NCBI GenBank assembly: GCA_037903475.1
Contig: JBAJFG010000280.1
Coordinates: 248,001-312,000, forward strand
Reading direction: 5' to 3'
DNA length: 64,000 nt
Source of the DNA: Ancylostoma caninum
Taxonomy: Eukaryota > Nematoda > Chromadorea > Rhabditida > Ancylostomatidae
Shown here: in pieces, positions 37,201 to 48,800 of the stretch
Position numbering within the stretch: the first letter of the stretch is position 1
How the letters are laid out: each line of letters begins with the position of its first letter
Notes under the pieces: model-generated
Database searches by the model: none
What the model was told of the DNA's origin: nothing
The model's input: only the letters and a program-made list of their open reading frames with translations
Translations under genes and position numbers: made by a program

Positions 37201-39534
37201 TACGCGTGCGGCGGCGTCGCGGCGTACGTCTTGACCACTACCCCTACGGAGTTGATATAAAATAATACATCTATCAATGCATATGTAGTAATTTCTTTTT
37301 TTTTTGAAAAGTGTTAGATTTTGCTAGGACGGAAATAAGTAAGCTACTTATGTCTACAATAAATTAGCGGGAATGTAAATGTACTTGAATTGGTTTCTAT
37401 GGAGGGGAATAATGTTTGCACAATATCTTGTAGCAACGCTACAGTACTTAATTGTTACAGTAACATTTGAGATCGGTTCCGGCTTGGATATTGCAGTAAA
37501 AGCGTTGCTGGTTGCGGTTAACTTCGCTAGTTAAGGTAAAAATGACATAGAAATATTATTGGAAAGGATATTTATTCCAGTCAGGCAGAGAAGCGACAGC
37601 TACGGACAACGGTCGACGCGGATCGAGGTGTCTCGACGTCACGACGGCAAGCGATGAACATCGGCAGCGGCCGGGGGCTGGGCCGCCCCTCTAGGGACCA
37701 TAGCAATGTGTGATCACAGGGCGGCTCGGAGAAGCAGACACCAATACTAGTTCATCGGAGTCGAGAATCCGCGCGGGACATGTGTAAAACACTGGCTGTG
37801 ATTAATGGGACGGACAAAAGCGGCTTCGGATCGAGCATTTTCAGCATTCTTCGCTGTTTTTGGTGAATATGCACTCAGCACTGCAGCAGATAGATTGGCA
37901 ATGGATGTTAGGGGACTTCTATCGGATTGTAGATGCTCATCCAAGGATTCTTGGATATCTGTTCAAACTTCAGCCAGAAAGAGAGGAAGGTGACTTTCTT
38001 GGGCTTTTAAGACCTATCAGGCCTCACTTACCAGAAGTTCTGAGAATCTCTTACCATTTTTGGAAAGGCTCTGTCCCACCTCAGAATCGTTTCTGAGATT
38101 TTCACGTTTCATGAAAAGAATCTCCAAGAGCTGTTGATCACAATGGTGCGTGTGATTCCATTCAAAACTGCTGAGAAAACTCGCTTTTGGGTACCAATTC
38201 TTGAGGAGCTTATGGATGGAGCCGAGCGGAGCGGCCAAGGCATGTCTGGAATTTCCCCGGGAGCGCACCTTCTGGTGGAATTTGTAATTCTCGTATTTCC
38301 TCATCCACCCCCCCCCCCTATCAGAACAGAGGCCGCCCTCTATGCGTGACGAGCAAAGGAGTACATGAGGTGAAAACGCTGCAATTACCACAATTATCAC
38401 TTATACCATTGCGATCAGCAACTGGAGATTCTTCTCAGGGAAAAATCTAAAAAAAAAGATTCTGAGGTGGGACGGTGCCTCCAATGCAAGACCCGTTTCT
38501 CCGAGTGGTCATGTCTCAATAGTGGGGTATTTGTAGTAGTGGTTCAGTGTATTGACAGAGTGAATAGATACTGAATGTCTCAGGTTCCTGCCCTATGTTT
38601 TGTTTAAGAAAAAGTGTCAGATGACAAAATAGATATTCAACATAAGAACATTGTGGTCGTTGTTTATGACCGAAGCGTGTAGAAGAGCTACGTGATATCG
38701 TCCTTTGCTCTGATGTTATTTTTTTAAAATATCCCCCATGCTATTCTTGGTTTGATTTTATTGAGTCCGCATGAAGTAGATATAAGAGCCAATTTCCTTC
38801 CGAGTAGAGGGTTAAGAAACCAAGTGACGCAAAAATTGCGTGGCAATCCTAGAAAATCGCATAACTAGCCAATTCGTGGTGTATGTGGCAGGAGCCAGTT
38901 TTAGAACAGCTTCAGATGGAGCTACGCTATCATATGGAGCAGTGCTTTACCTATAACATTGGTAACAGTGTGATGAAGGACTGGACCAATATTTAACCCA
39001 TTGACGATGGCGCAGCTCACCTTTGAACCGCGCCTTTTTTCGCATCGTTCAGTTTGAGGTATTAATGAGTCTGAATGATCTTTGTGGTCTTCTCAGATGA
39101 CTATATTGAATTTCTCATAAAAAAATCCGGAGTAGAGAAAGAAGCCAGAAGTGTGAGAAAATGTGGAAAAGCATGAAAAAGGGCGGTCGTCAACGGGTTG
39201 AAGCTTCTGGGATAGTACGTAATTCTGCAAGATTTGCTGAAGACTTCATCTTGGCCTGTGAATGAAAGGGATTCCGCTACACGGGGCGCGCTACATTTGA
39301 CGGAGATACTTTATCCAGGTACTGAGGGAATTCACAGACACTAGGCATGTTACCACAACAATATGTGCTATGTTTGGTGCGTATTACCGTACGGTTAGCC
39401 AGGCACAGCAACGGAAAAAAATGAAACAGAAGCACTCACCGGCTGGACTGCTCCAGCTCGCTTGCGTTGATCGTCAGTGGGCAAGTGGAGCAAGTGTGGA
39501 TGTCATCGTTAACGCCGTCAGCATCTCCATCCAT
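31229..39534 (-). CDS. TMEM26-family multi-pass membrane protein
   Basis: Ten minus-strand exons join in frame: 39534-39440, 35168-35001, 33772-33698, 33625-33533, 32587-32269, 32216-32118, 32062-32030, 31831-31763, 31697-31600 and 31460-31229 (1281 bases, 426 aa). Family hallmarks run in TMEM26 order: RAILARLLFIVHSLTTIWHT, LLSLLIVFEGSYTIIM, FCTSLLLYIVATAPPIWLLE, LIIGRWLLPKGDISREQLSQ, DIVEFFDVFKEKAV, LSLLQFPFVLT, DIWAIVLANALQDIPFLL and ALIIALQTYR. Several of these are membrane spans. The function of TMEM26 proteins is poorly known. The N-terminus (MDGDADGVNDDIHTCSTCPL) and basic tail (KRPVGHQRKRKSKRVKSEER) are cytosolic-type additions. The 39.5-kb first exon is linked only by phase and donor/acceptor fit across a 4.3-kb intron. 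The 31698-31762 intron lacks a GT donor. Confidence 0.85.
31860..31905. repeat. 16-bp perfect hairpin in a TMEM26 intron
   Basis: ACTGTGCAGCACGAAC (31860-31875) pairs exactly with 31890-31905 around a 14-base loop, 30 bases upstream (minus sense) of the exon that encodes IFHDVDIW. It may act in RNA structure near the acceptor or be a chance foldback. Confidence 0.8.
32779..33204 (+). other. 141-codon ORF in a TMEM26 intron, opposite strand
   Basis: An uninterrupted frame (MLLRFFSTHYTVRDAFMAHI onward) lies antisense within the 32588-33532 intron. It is the longest non-gene ORF in this area and is preceded by a TTTTTAG acceptor-like site near 32741. No family is recognised, and its 3' part runs into a G-run and a tandem repeat (33094-33167), which argues against a real gene. 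Confidence 0.2.
33094..33167. repeat. 37-bp tandem duplication
   Basis: Two adjacent copies of a unit starting TGCATAGCTTTCCTTTTT, differing at about one position. It lies in a TMEM26 intron just after a G-run. Confidence 0.9.
33773..35000 (-). other. TMEM26 intron, no gene seen
   Basis: About 1.2 kb between the exon starting RAILARLLF and the preceding exon. Open frames on both strands lack recognisable domains, and I found no repeat ends. Confidence 0.4.
35169..39439 (-). other. 4.3-kb first intron of the TMEM26-like gene
   Basis: Repeat-rich intron. It holds a GC-rich half-copy (35412-35475) related to the 41713-41953 foldback element, a short inverted repeat with arms near 35749-35762 and 35814-35826 (TTCAATGTCTG type), GC-rich sequence at 37560-37740, and the MITE at 38066-38480. 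I saw no coding exon. Confidence 0.45.
38066..38480. mobile_element. Foldback MITE, family X copy 1
   Basis: About 415 bp with inverted-repeat ends of roughly 75 bp: left AGGCTCTGTCCCACCTCAGA, right the complement of AGGCACCGTCCCACCTCAGA. The arms share AGAATCTCCA and CTGTTGATCAC-type blocks. It is homologous along its length to 49316-49779, sharing CGTGACGAGC and ACATGAGGTGAAAA in the middle. No ORF of note. Confidence 0.85.
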
Positions 39535-42500
39535 CTTTAGTCTCGCTTAAATGGTCCCTCATCGCCACCGCCCATTTTCGACGTTTTGATGGAGCATTCG
39601 GATTGGAGAGAGGCGCGCTGTCTTGTCGATGGCATCAGCTTTGCCAGCGGCCATGGCTGAACACCTTTATGAGAGCATTGTGCGGAGGAACATGGTGGTG
39701 AATTGGGGTAAATTGAGGTTGCGGAAATTTTTTTGGAAAACAGGAATGAGATGGGTTCCACTCTTTTTTCTTCCGACAATACATTCTCCCCATAGAATAC
39801 CTGTCAAGAAATTGCGAGCCCCTAAACATTTTCCTGAAGGATCCAAAATTTTGGCGATTTGACGAACTCTTCAAGACGTTCCTCTCCATAGACCTTTGTG
39901 AACACGTGATCTACAACCACCAGAAAGTGGGAAGAAACGCGTAGGGCATTGAACTCTTTGCCCACAGTTGCCAGGGGAATTCCCTCAATTTATCTTCGAG
40001 TCGAATGGTGGAAGTGCACATTGCGAGGCGCTTCACACAATCTCAGCAAAAGTATTTTCTCGCTTCGTCGAGTTGCAGCCATATGTTTTTGTGTGGCTTT
40101 TTGGAAAATGCAGAACTTGCGAAGTGAGTTTGCATTTCAATGTGTACGTTCGCAAGGAAACGGGTACTATGTATAATGAATTCTTAAATAGGCAAGAGAG
40201 AAAATGCAGTGATAGAAGAGAAATTATTATAGAAACTCCTGGCACGTGGTAATTCATTATGAGAGGTGATCCAGAAGTCGTTGATCGGTGTTTATGACGA
40301 TGTATTTTTAACTTGCACCTTTAAGAAAGCAGAAAACCAAGTCTTCCCAGCGCATTTCGTAGCAGTGGATCTTCCGACAAGAGAATTGTCGAAGCACACC
40401 CCAAGACTGAAAAAACAAACACAGTCCACGAAAGAAATACGAGTCATCCAGTTTAGTATGTAGCTAGCCTGTTGAAAGATAAGTATTTTACGCCATTCTT
40501 CCTTTGGTCTTCAGATCTTTAGTTCTTTGATCCGCAATCCAGTTCTAGACGAGTCCTTCCAGACGTGCTAAATCATACTGAGAAACACATCAAAACTCCT
40601 CACGATGTCCTCCCGTTGTACCTCGTAGTCTTCATGGAATTTCGAATTTTTCAAAATATGAAGGGTGCATAGCCAGCGCGCGGATTCATCATCTATCTGA
40701 GAAATTGATGGTGCTCCACCCGGAAGAGGAGCGAAATATGTGGAAAGGCGTCTGGATGAGGAGGCGAAGTCTAACCTCGCAATTGTTTCCAACATACAAA
40801 GTGCATTTTTTGAATCCACCGCCACGAAGGACAGCGTTGTCAACCGAGTGAGCACACATTTGTCAATGGTTTGAGAGTTGTGAAGAGATGGGAATCTCCA
40901 TAGGCTGAAAAGAACAAAGGTATATGTGAAATGCCGCGAAACTTCAGGGACTTCCTCTTTGCATTGATTAGCGATAGAAGCTCTCTGTGCAGACAAGAAC
41001 GGTCTGCTCTGTCTCTCTCGTTCTCCAGCACTATCTTATTCTTAGTTGAATCCGAAGCGAAGCGCAAAAGATTCAAAGTGCGACAAAAACTTCACAGGGC
41101 ATAATTCATACGGTCCCCTGAAAACATTCATTCAAATTTTCGGGTCTTCTATGTGTACCTCTGAAACCAGCGCACTGAAAATATTTATTTAGAGCAAGCT
41201 AGCTGCTAAAATATGTAGTGTGTGATGATTTTCTGAAAGACGAAAACATTTCATTTATGCATCTACAAGTCTTTATATGTAGACGGCTTCTAATCATCAG
41301 CAAAATAGAGCAAAATAGAAACTTTTTTTTGCTTGGGAGATGAAGACAAGCAACCCAAGTGTGTTCCTGCAAAAGGGAATCATACTACACTCAGAATTAA
41401 CCGCTAAAATTTTTAAACGTTTATGTAGCGCAGCAGCAAATTTCAGTACGTTGTCTATAACTGATTTAGCACTGATGCGCTTTCGGGGCATAAACTAGAC
41501 CGTCTGTGTAGCTTCGGGACAGATATTTTTAAGGAAGTCGATCTGACGTGACCTTTTCCAGGAAGGAAACATTATGGACAAGGTCGCCGCACAGTTCCTT
41601 CTAGCTATATATTGATTCCCCCTTCAGCAAATCCAAAGTTTATAGTAGCGGTAGGTCCACATGTGTGGATATAATCCCGCTTTCGGAGTGTCCACTTCTG
41701 CAGTGGACGTCAATGACGTTGGCCTATCTGCGGCCTCGAGAAGGACGTCGCGCAACCGCGCCGCGCGCCGTAACCCATGTGTTCTGCTGCTTTTATGCAA
41801 TTTCTAACAGCTTTTCTACCCAATTTTAAGGATTTTCGATCAAATCGAGAAGAAAAGACCCTAGAAATAGCAGCCTGGCGGCAATGACACCGATTCCGGC
41901 CCGCGCGGAGCGGTCGAGCTGCGTCCTTCTCGAGGCCACGAATGGGCCACCGCCATTACCGTGCACTGTAGAAACAGCAGTTTGGACGCTGATATTTGTG
42001 GCGTTCGAGGTTTGTAACGGCCATTCATGACTCTCATTCTAACTGTACACGCTCAGTTTGAAGCTATTTATGAGAAAGCCTCTCGAGAATAACGGCATGC
42101 GTCTTACATATACCCGCGCTCTGTATAAGTTCAGCGTCCATAGGTCTGGAACTGCGAAAACTTCTCCAGCGCTTTCACCGAGTATGTACAGATTTGTAGT
42201 TGTTTGAAAATGACACAAGAGCTGATGTGGTGCTTTGCTTACGATACATACATAAAGAAATGTGGGAAACATAGCTAATTCTAGAAGGTGTATGGAGTAT
42301 CCTCCAAGAAAGCCTGGCTGAAACAAGTGGAAGAGATCCTTTGTCCAGTAACATATGCTTGCAGCAGGCAAAGATTTTGGCAATGGACAGAAGAGGATGA
42401 AAAATAATTACGGAGCTAAGATCCTGTGCACCTACAGCAGCAACCCATGCACTCACGAGCTAAGGAGGATAAGTAAGTGAGTAGAAAGTAAGTATGGAGT

Positions 42501-42871
42501 CGCAATAGCGGCAGCGTTAATAGTTTTGCGGAATTCTCGCCATAACCTGCCTATTGACATCTAATCCACCCAATTTCTATATCCTCGACTAAAAACCATA
42601 GTTTCTCATGCAGATCTCTGCTGACTGAGGCCATATTTCCCCTAATCGCCTTGTTTGTTTGTGAACGGCTAGGGTGAGTGACCGTGAAAAGCCGAGTCAA
42701 ACAGCGACAAAGCCGTCAGTTGATGAAGTGCGATGCGCAAGCGATTATGTCCGCCACCGTTGGGAATACGCCGCAGGCTTTCATGTGTGGGCCATCTAAA
42801 ATATGGGAAAGTTTTGATATCAGAATTGCAACGGATAAGTCCAAAGTCCGTAGTAGTCTGCAGTTTTCCTT
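39535..42871. other. Divergent intergenic region, no convincing gene
   Basis: 3.3 kb between the TMEM26 and Ig-like gene starts. The longest frames are a 142-codon minus ORF (40568-40996) and minus ORFs at 42039-42383 and 42175-42456; none shows a domain, signal peptide or homologue I can name. It also contains the foldback element at 41713-41953. Confidence 0.4.
41713..41953. mobile_element. GC-rich foldback element
   Basis: The arms 41713-41770 and 41898-41953 are imperfect reverse complements of ~55 bp sharing GGCCTCGAGAAGGACG in the left arm. A related half-copy is at 35412-35475 (CGAGGCCGCGAA). The interior is AT-rich and non-coding. Confidence 0.7.
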
Positions 42872-45800
42872 ATGATTCTTCTAGATCTGGTTGATGTGCT
42901 TCTCGGTGCACTCCTTCTCATAAGTTGCTCATTTGAGGTGAGAGGCCACGAATGTTCAGTTTCTCCTGCTTTCGTGATTGAAAATTACGGCGACCAGGCT
43001 ATGCCGAAGGCTCCCGAATGGGAAGCGGAGCCAGTGCATCTTGTACCGCCTCCCGACTGGGAGTCCAAAGACATGCCAAGGGCAATAAAGCAGTACATGG
43101 AATATGAGTGGTCTCTGAGCTCCTACACAAACGAATGTGTAGACAATCCGTTAAAGGTAAGCTTAAGCTGCAGGTTCTTGACATTTTGCAGCTGGACAAA
43201 TCAAAATTTTAAGAAGAGACGGGGCAGCAGCTGGGTATAGACAACACCACGCATGGGTAAATACGTTTACGGGGGCTAGTATAGGGGGCGAAAAGGGAGT
43301 TGGGGGGGGGCACCCTATAAAAGGTCATAGGCTTCCCCTTGTAAGCCTAAGTAAAAGCACTAGCCTAAGCCTAAGCTAAGCTTAAGCCTAATCCTATGCT
43401 TCAGCATGCGTTTAAGCCTAACCCTAAGGCTTAGGCTTAGGCTTCAGAGGAGTAGCCCCCCCCCAACTCCCTTTTCACCGTAAAAGGTAAATCTGGGTAC
43501 GTTAGCACATTCATCATGGGTAATCTCAGTGATGCATCCGGGTGGACACTTTGCACCGTAGTGGTAGTCAATCCCTCGAAGGTAAGCTGCACGACTTCCG
43601 TTCAGGATCGCACAGATATAATCTTCATCAGATGTCTAGTTCACTGCTTTTATCCTCTCACAAGGAGAAAGTGGTCTCAATTTTGTGACCCCTGTGTAAG
43701 GCATTTTAAGCTCGGAGCCGTTCTGGAAAGTTTGAGCCCTCCAGGGTAGTTGCAACAACTTCTACGTTTTTGAGAAGAAGTCTTAATAGAAATGCATGAC
43801 TGTCGACTTCAAGAATTCTACATATTGGGCGAGCTCTAATTCCAAAAGCGAAAAGGGTAGTTCCTGCCTTGTTGTTAGATATAGGTTAGCTCACATTCAA
43901 CATGGTTCGGGCGGCAATCATTCTTCGAGTTAAAGCCTCGTTATGCACTTGTAACCAGGGGCTGGATGCATCATTCAGGTTGCCGAGGTATAGTTTAAGC
44001 CCGTGTTAACGGTGGGTAAATTTGTATGGTGCTAAAATGCCTACCCTATGTAATTTCAATGATTTATGCGGTCCCAACAAAAAAAATCTCCAGTTTGTTG
44101 TACATCTAAACAATACAATTTTGCAAGAATGCTTGTAGATCGTTCCTGTGTACTTTTGGCCCGGTGACCAAGTGGATCTTCCATGTCTCATGTGCGAGCT
44201 GGCATTCGTCTTCAACGGGAAAATGAAGATGTGGGGAAAAGCGACGAATATTCTAAAGTTTTTGGAAAATCCAAAGGTAAGCAACGAATTTCTCATGTTC
44301 GATCATTGATCTACAACATCATTGTTATAAGAATGGAATTTCCGCTCTGGTTCTTTGAATGACTGAATAAGTACGATTTTGAGAAATAGAGTTCTGACCT
44401 TACCTGGGTTTGTTCCCAATATACTTTATCTAGCCGGATAAATGCGCTGACGGACATATTGCTGCGTTCATTCCTAATATGTATAATATTTTTTTCCTAG
44501 CGGACAGCGCGGTTCTCGTCGAAGTACTGGTCAAGGATATCAAACAACAACAAATCGCTTGCCTTTAGGTGAGTGTAGTCCTAATTGCCCTTCATCCTAC
44601 TCCGGAGAATTATCTTTCCAGTCCAAAAAACGCAACTGAGCAAGAAATCATGGACTGGATGCCAGTGGTGACGGACAAGAACGGGATCTCAGTGAACTTT
44701 CCAAAGAAGGAACCTGTTTACATTCAGAGAAACGGGAAGCTCAGCATTATTCGAGTACACTATCATTTTCACAACCTACTCGTGAACGCCCATAATTTCC
44801 CATGGTTTAGGCCAGCCCTGCTTCTCAGGGCGTGTACTTTTGCTACGATGGCCAATCGCGCTCGTACACTTCCATCTTTTATGTGGTGATGGCAATGACA
44901 CCTCCCGTTCGGATGTCAGAAATGACGAATGTACTGGGTAGGTGGATGTATTAGGATCTCGTTTTCTTAGATACTAGGAGCTGAAACTGTGAAAGGTTTG
45001 ACAAGTGATGTTCAGGACAACATACATCCTCATACATAGTCGCGTCGGTAGAGTGTGAAAATTTTCGCGAGATTCGCAGGATTTGCGCGATTTTTGTATG
45101 AGCCTGCGTTCATACTAGGCGGTGAGAAATCGGTCGCTACCGACGGTGTTTTTTCGGCGAGCAAAAATACGCTCATCCCGTCGGAAATTCTAACGCTGTA
45201 GTGATTAGTGGAGCGGTCTGCTATCCTCTTAAACAGTGAAAAATAGCATACCTTCATGATAGGCCGGTCAATAAGCACTCGGATCATCACAAACACTTCC
45301 CTGTTTCCATTAATGGAATGTTTTGTTAGCGTATTTTTCCGCTGTGAAAGCGACCGAAGTATGAACACCCGAGCGGAGAATATTCCGACCGCTCCGTCTG
45401 TCCCGCCTGTCAATATGCATCTTTTATTCACCAACTGCCCTCACCGTCGGTCGAGTATGAAGGCAGTCTAACTTCTTTCAAAGCGAGTATTTCTCAAAAT
45501 ACGAAGGACTAAATGGTCCACAACAACATTCTGCATCTATGCGTGCCTCGATGACCTCTCATTTTTGCGGCTGTCACCAAATATTTCAAGAAGTTCGTTA
45601 GTTGCTCTGACCCCACCCACTAATTATGGTCAGACGCGGAAAACCCTTCAATTTTTGCTCTCTATGATGACAGGTTACATTTTGGAATTTCTTAAACAAT
45701 CCCACTGAGTTCACTACATGGGGAGACCACGGAACATGTCGTGCAGTGAACCTCAAGAAACTGCGCTCTACTTTAAATCTCCATCGGTCTAGAACAGTCA

Positions 45801-48800
45801 CCTGTCAGATGATGTTAGACTGACACTTTGCCGATCAAGCCATCCGTCAATGCTTTTTCTATTTGGCCAAATCAGAACAAGAGCCTGTATTGCAACATTC
45901 ACAACAAGGGCAAAACAGCTGCCCCCTGGGGGTCTCGGACTCGCGACCGTTGCGTGATATCCAACACAACTGAGCTATGGCCACATGAAACTGCCAACTG
46001 CACGAGAACCCCAAAAACAGAATATTTTCTGCGCCACTCACTCTTCTAAAATTCGGGTGATCCCCACCACCTAACTATGCTCACGGTTGTCCATTCTTTA
46101 TACTAGTTGAAAATATCATTCCCATTTTGTACCCGTACTAAAAATTCAGAGTGGGCACACATTGGATTTGTTTATTCGCGTGGACGTTCTAACACGTGCT
46201 CGCATAGCTCAGTGAGTTAAGCGAATGATCGACGTCGTGACGGTCAGGGGATCGGATCCTGTCCTGTGCCACCGTTTTGCAAATACATATAGTATGCTGC
46301 CCACGGCTGCTGCAGTTATCTAACAAACACCAATATAAAAAGTAGCCCGGATGGCTCAGTGGTTTGAGTGGCAGATTGCAATCTGTCCCTATCGCAGGTT
46401 CCACTCCGTTGGAGATCCAGAGTTAAGTATCGCAGTGTTTGGGGTTCACTGCTTGGAACGTCCCCCGTGATCTCCTTCGGGTAGTCCAGGAAGGCATCCG
46501 GCAACGTTTTGCGCAAATTTCTGGGATAAATCACAGTAATTTATAGGTAAAACCCGAAAATCTGGAAAGTGTGGGCAGGCTAAGGTTAAATTCCACTGAT
46601 GATGGAAAAATATTTTTAGGGGAAGAAACCAGGAATATGAATCTGATATCCATAGCTCAATGTGTGGCTATGTATAGCTGAATGGTGTAGTGTGCTGGAT
46701 ATCACGCAACGGTCGCGAGTTCGAGACCCTCAAGGGGTGATTGTTTTGCTTTTGGGTAGGGTAACTACTACCACTGACTTTATCCTAAGACGCAATTTGT
46801 GAGCAATCGGGAACTGACCCACGCCGAGAACATTGTCCCTCGTTAGGTCTTCTATATTGCCCCTTGTTTTTGTCAACGCTTAAACTGCTTTGAATGTGTT
46901 CTCAGCATCAATTTCGCCCTGATAACATTTTCTAGAAGTGTACATCAAAGTTCATCTTCTCATCTGAAGGTTCAGATTTTTCTGTGCATATTCAACATTC
47001 ACAGTTTTATTCTCCTTGTGAAGGCAAAGAGTTGTATAGTCAGTGTGAATGTTTCTACTCCTGTGTGATTCAGCCGACGGCTGTTCTAAAGAAGTGGACC
47101 ACAAGCTCATCCGTGCGAATTTCAACTGGCGCTATCATTTCGTGCCAAATGCCCGGCATGAGGCTCCAAAAGAATGTTTGCGCAACAAGGAGACCGAGTT
47201 CTGCAACGCTGATTATGTGAGATCTCAATTTTAAATGTGATAGTTTATCAAGTGCTAAAAAACTTTATCTGCCAGGAAAACGAAAAGATTCAAAAAAAAG
47301 TTGATAAAAATGCGGATTTTTTAGTACATTCAGATCGATGCTGATGAGGACTGCACTCTTGACTACTGTAGGTGAGGGGTTCTGCGATTCTGGCCTAGGA
47401 TCAGGGATGACATGAACCTTCAGAAAGGAGTTCAATGAGGAGATCGACATGAACCTGGCGGTCGAATTGCGCTGGGAGCCATGGAGCAAATGCGAGGGGA
47501 ACATGCCATTACAGAAACGTGAAGGTGCGTCACTAGACTGAGAAAAGGACGTTGTAAAGAGAAAACTAAATCCACATACCTATCTCAGGACGCCGAAACC
47601 AACTAACTTAGAGAATTTCGCGAACAAGTTTCCTGCTCGTCGCAATGCTTGTTGACAACTTGTTTTCGCCTTTTCTTGTCGACAATTTGTCCATCCAAAA
47701 GCTTGTCGACAACTTGTTTGGACTCTTGCCAGGGGAAAAGGGAGAAAGGTTGCTGACAACTTCTTAGATCAAACTTGTCGACAACGATTTGCTAGTTAAA
47801 AGATTGTTTGCAAGTTGTTTTAAGGCAAAGCTAGGCTGAAACCTTGTTTTCAAGGTTTTGATATCAAGATCTGAAACTTTTGCATGCATTTTCTGTTATT
47901 CTCTAATTTTAATCGCAATTTTTATCCCTAGTTTAATATTTTATTTTTCATTAAGAATGTTGGATAGACTTTCTTTCCATATGTATCATGTTCCATATAT
48001 ATCACGATTCTATTTCCATTTCTTTCGAATAAAAAATACAGCGATTCCATGAGCTGACCTTTTTAGCTCATTGCTATCTGGTGCGAAAATCTGGCTATGA
48101 GATCCCTTTCGACGAGACGAAACTTCCTGAAAATCGGCAGTGGATGCCACAGTTGAACACGCTGTTCGACCAGGAACCGTTCACCTCCAAAGGGATACGA
48201 CTTTACAGGTTCCACTGTTGGTTGATTGTTATGAGGAAATTATACGAAACACCTTCAAAGTTGCATAGAAGCATTGGGTTTTCGAACGGCACTGTTTCCG
48301 CAAAAGTGTTGAAGAGGACTTGAAATTTTAAATCTCCAGCTGCTTTTTGAGAAAACCCCTTGCGAGAAAGACGAGCGTAAAAGCATTCTATGATCGTTGA
48401 ACACTTTCGAAAATCCCACTGATCGAGCGATTTTCGCTGAAAAAAAGGATTGAAATAGTGACTCGAGAAAAAAGCCAAATCTAATGTTGGAGAACATTTC
48501 TGTCAAGAACACACCGAGCTCTTCATTCAAGCGCAAGTTGCAGCACTTTCCACTGCTTTCGTCTGTGTCTACTTTTGATGTGTTGATATCGTTATAATAG
48601 CATTTTCTGCCTCCTATTTAATACCAAAAAATGCTGCTCCAATTCGAAAAAAAAACAAAAACAAAAGATGCTCTTCTCAAGTGGAAGTTTGGAGTGGATA
48701 CCTGAGTATTGACAAAAACAATTTTGAAAATGTGAGGGTAGACAGAAGATTACGATTTTTACGTTTCGGTCTCACCAAAAGGTGATAATAATTGAGAATA

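Larger units (their letters stand above)
44938..47073 (+). other. Repeat-rich Ig-gene intron with a SINE-like cluster
   Basis: A 2.1-kb intron between the Ig-domain exon and the Cys-rich exons. It contains four tRNA-like sequences at 45909-46750 (listed separately). I saw no other gene-like frame. Confidence 0.5.

Noticed and set aside
40568..40996. 142-codon minus ORF as a gene
   Set aside because: No domain, signal peptide or splice continuity; repeat-rich surroundings. It may deserve a transcript check but cannot be supported.
45909..46750. Functional tRNA genes
   Set aside because: A- and B-box-like motifs are present, but acceptor stems do not pair and anticodon arms are not formed.
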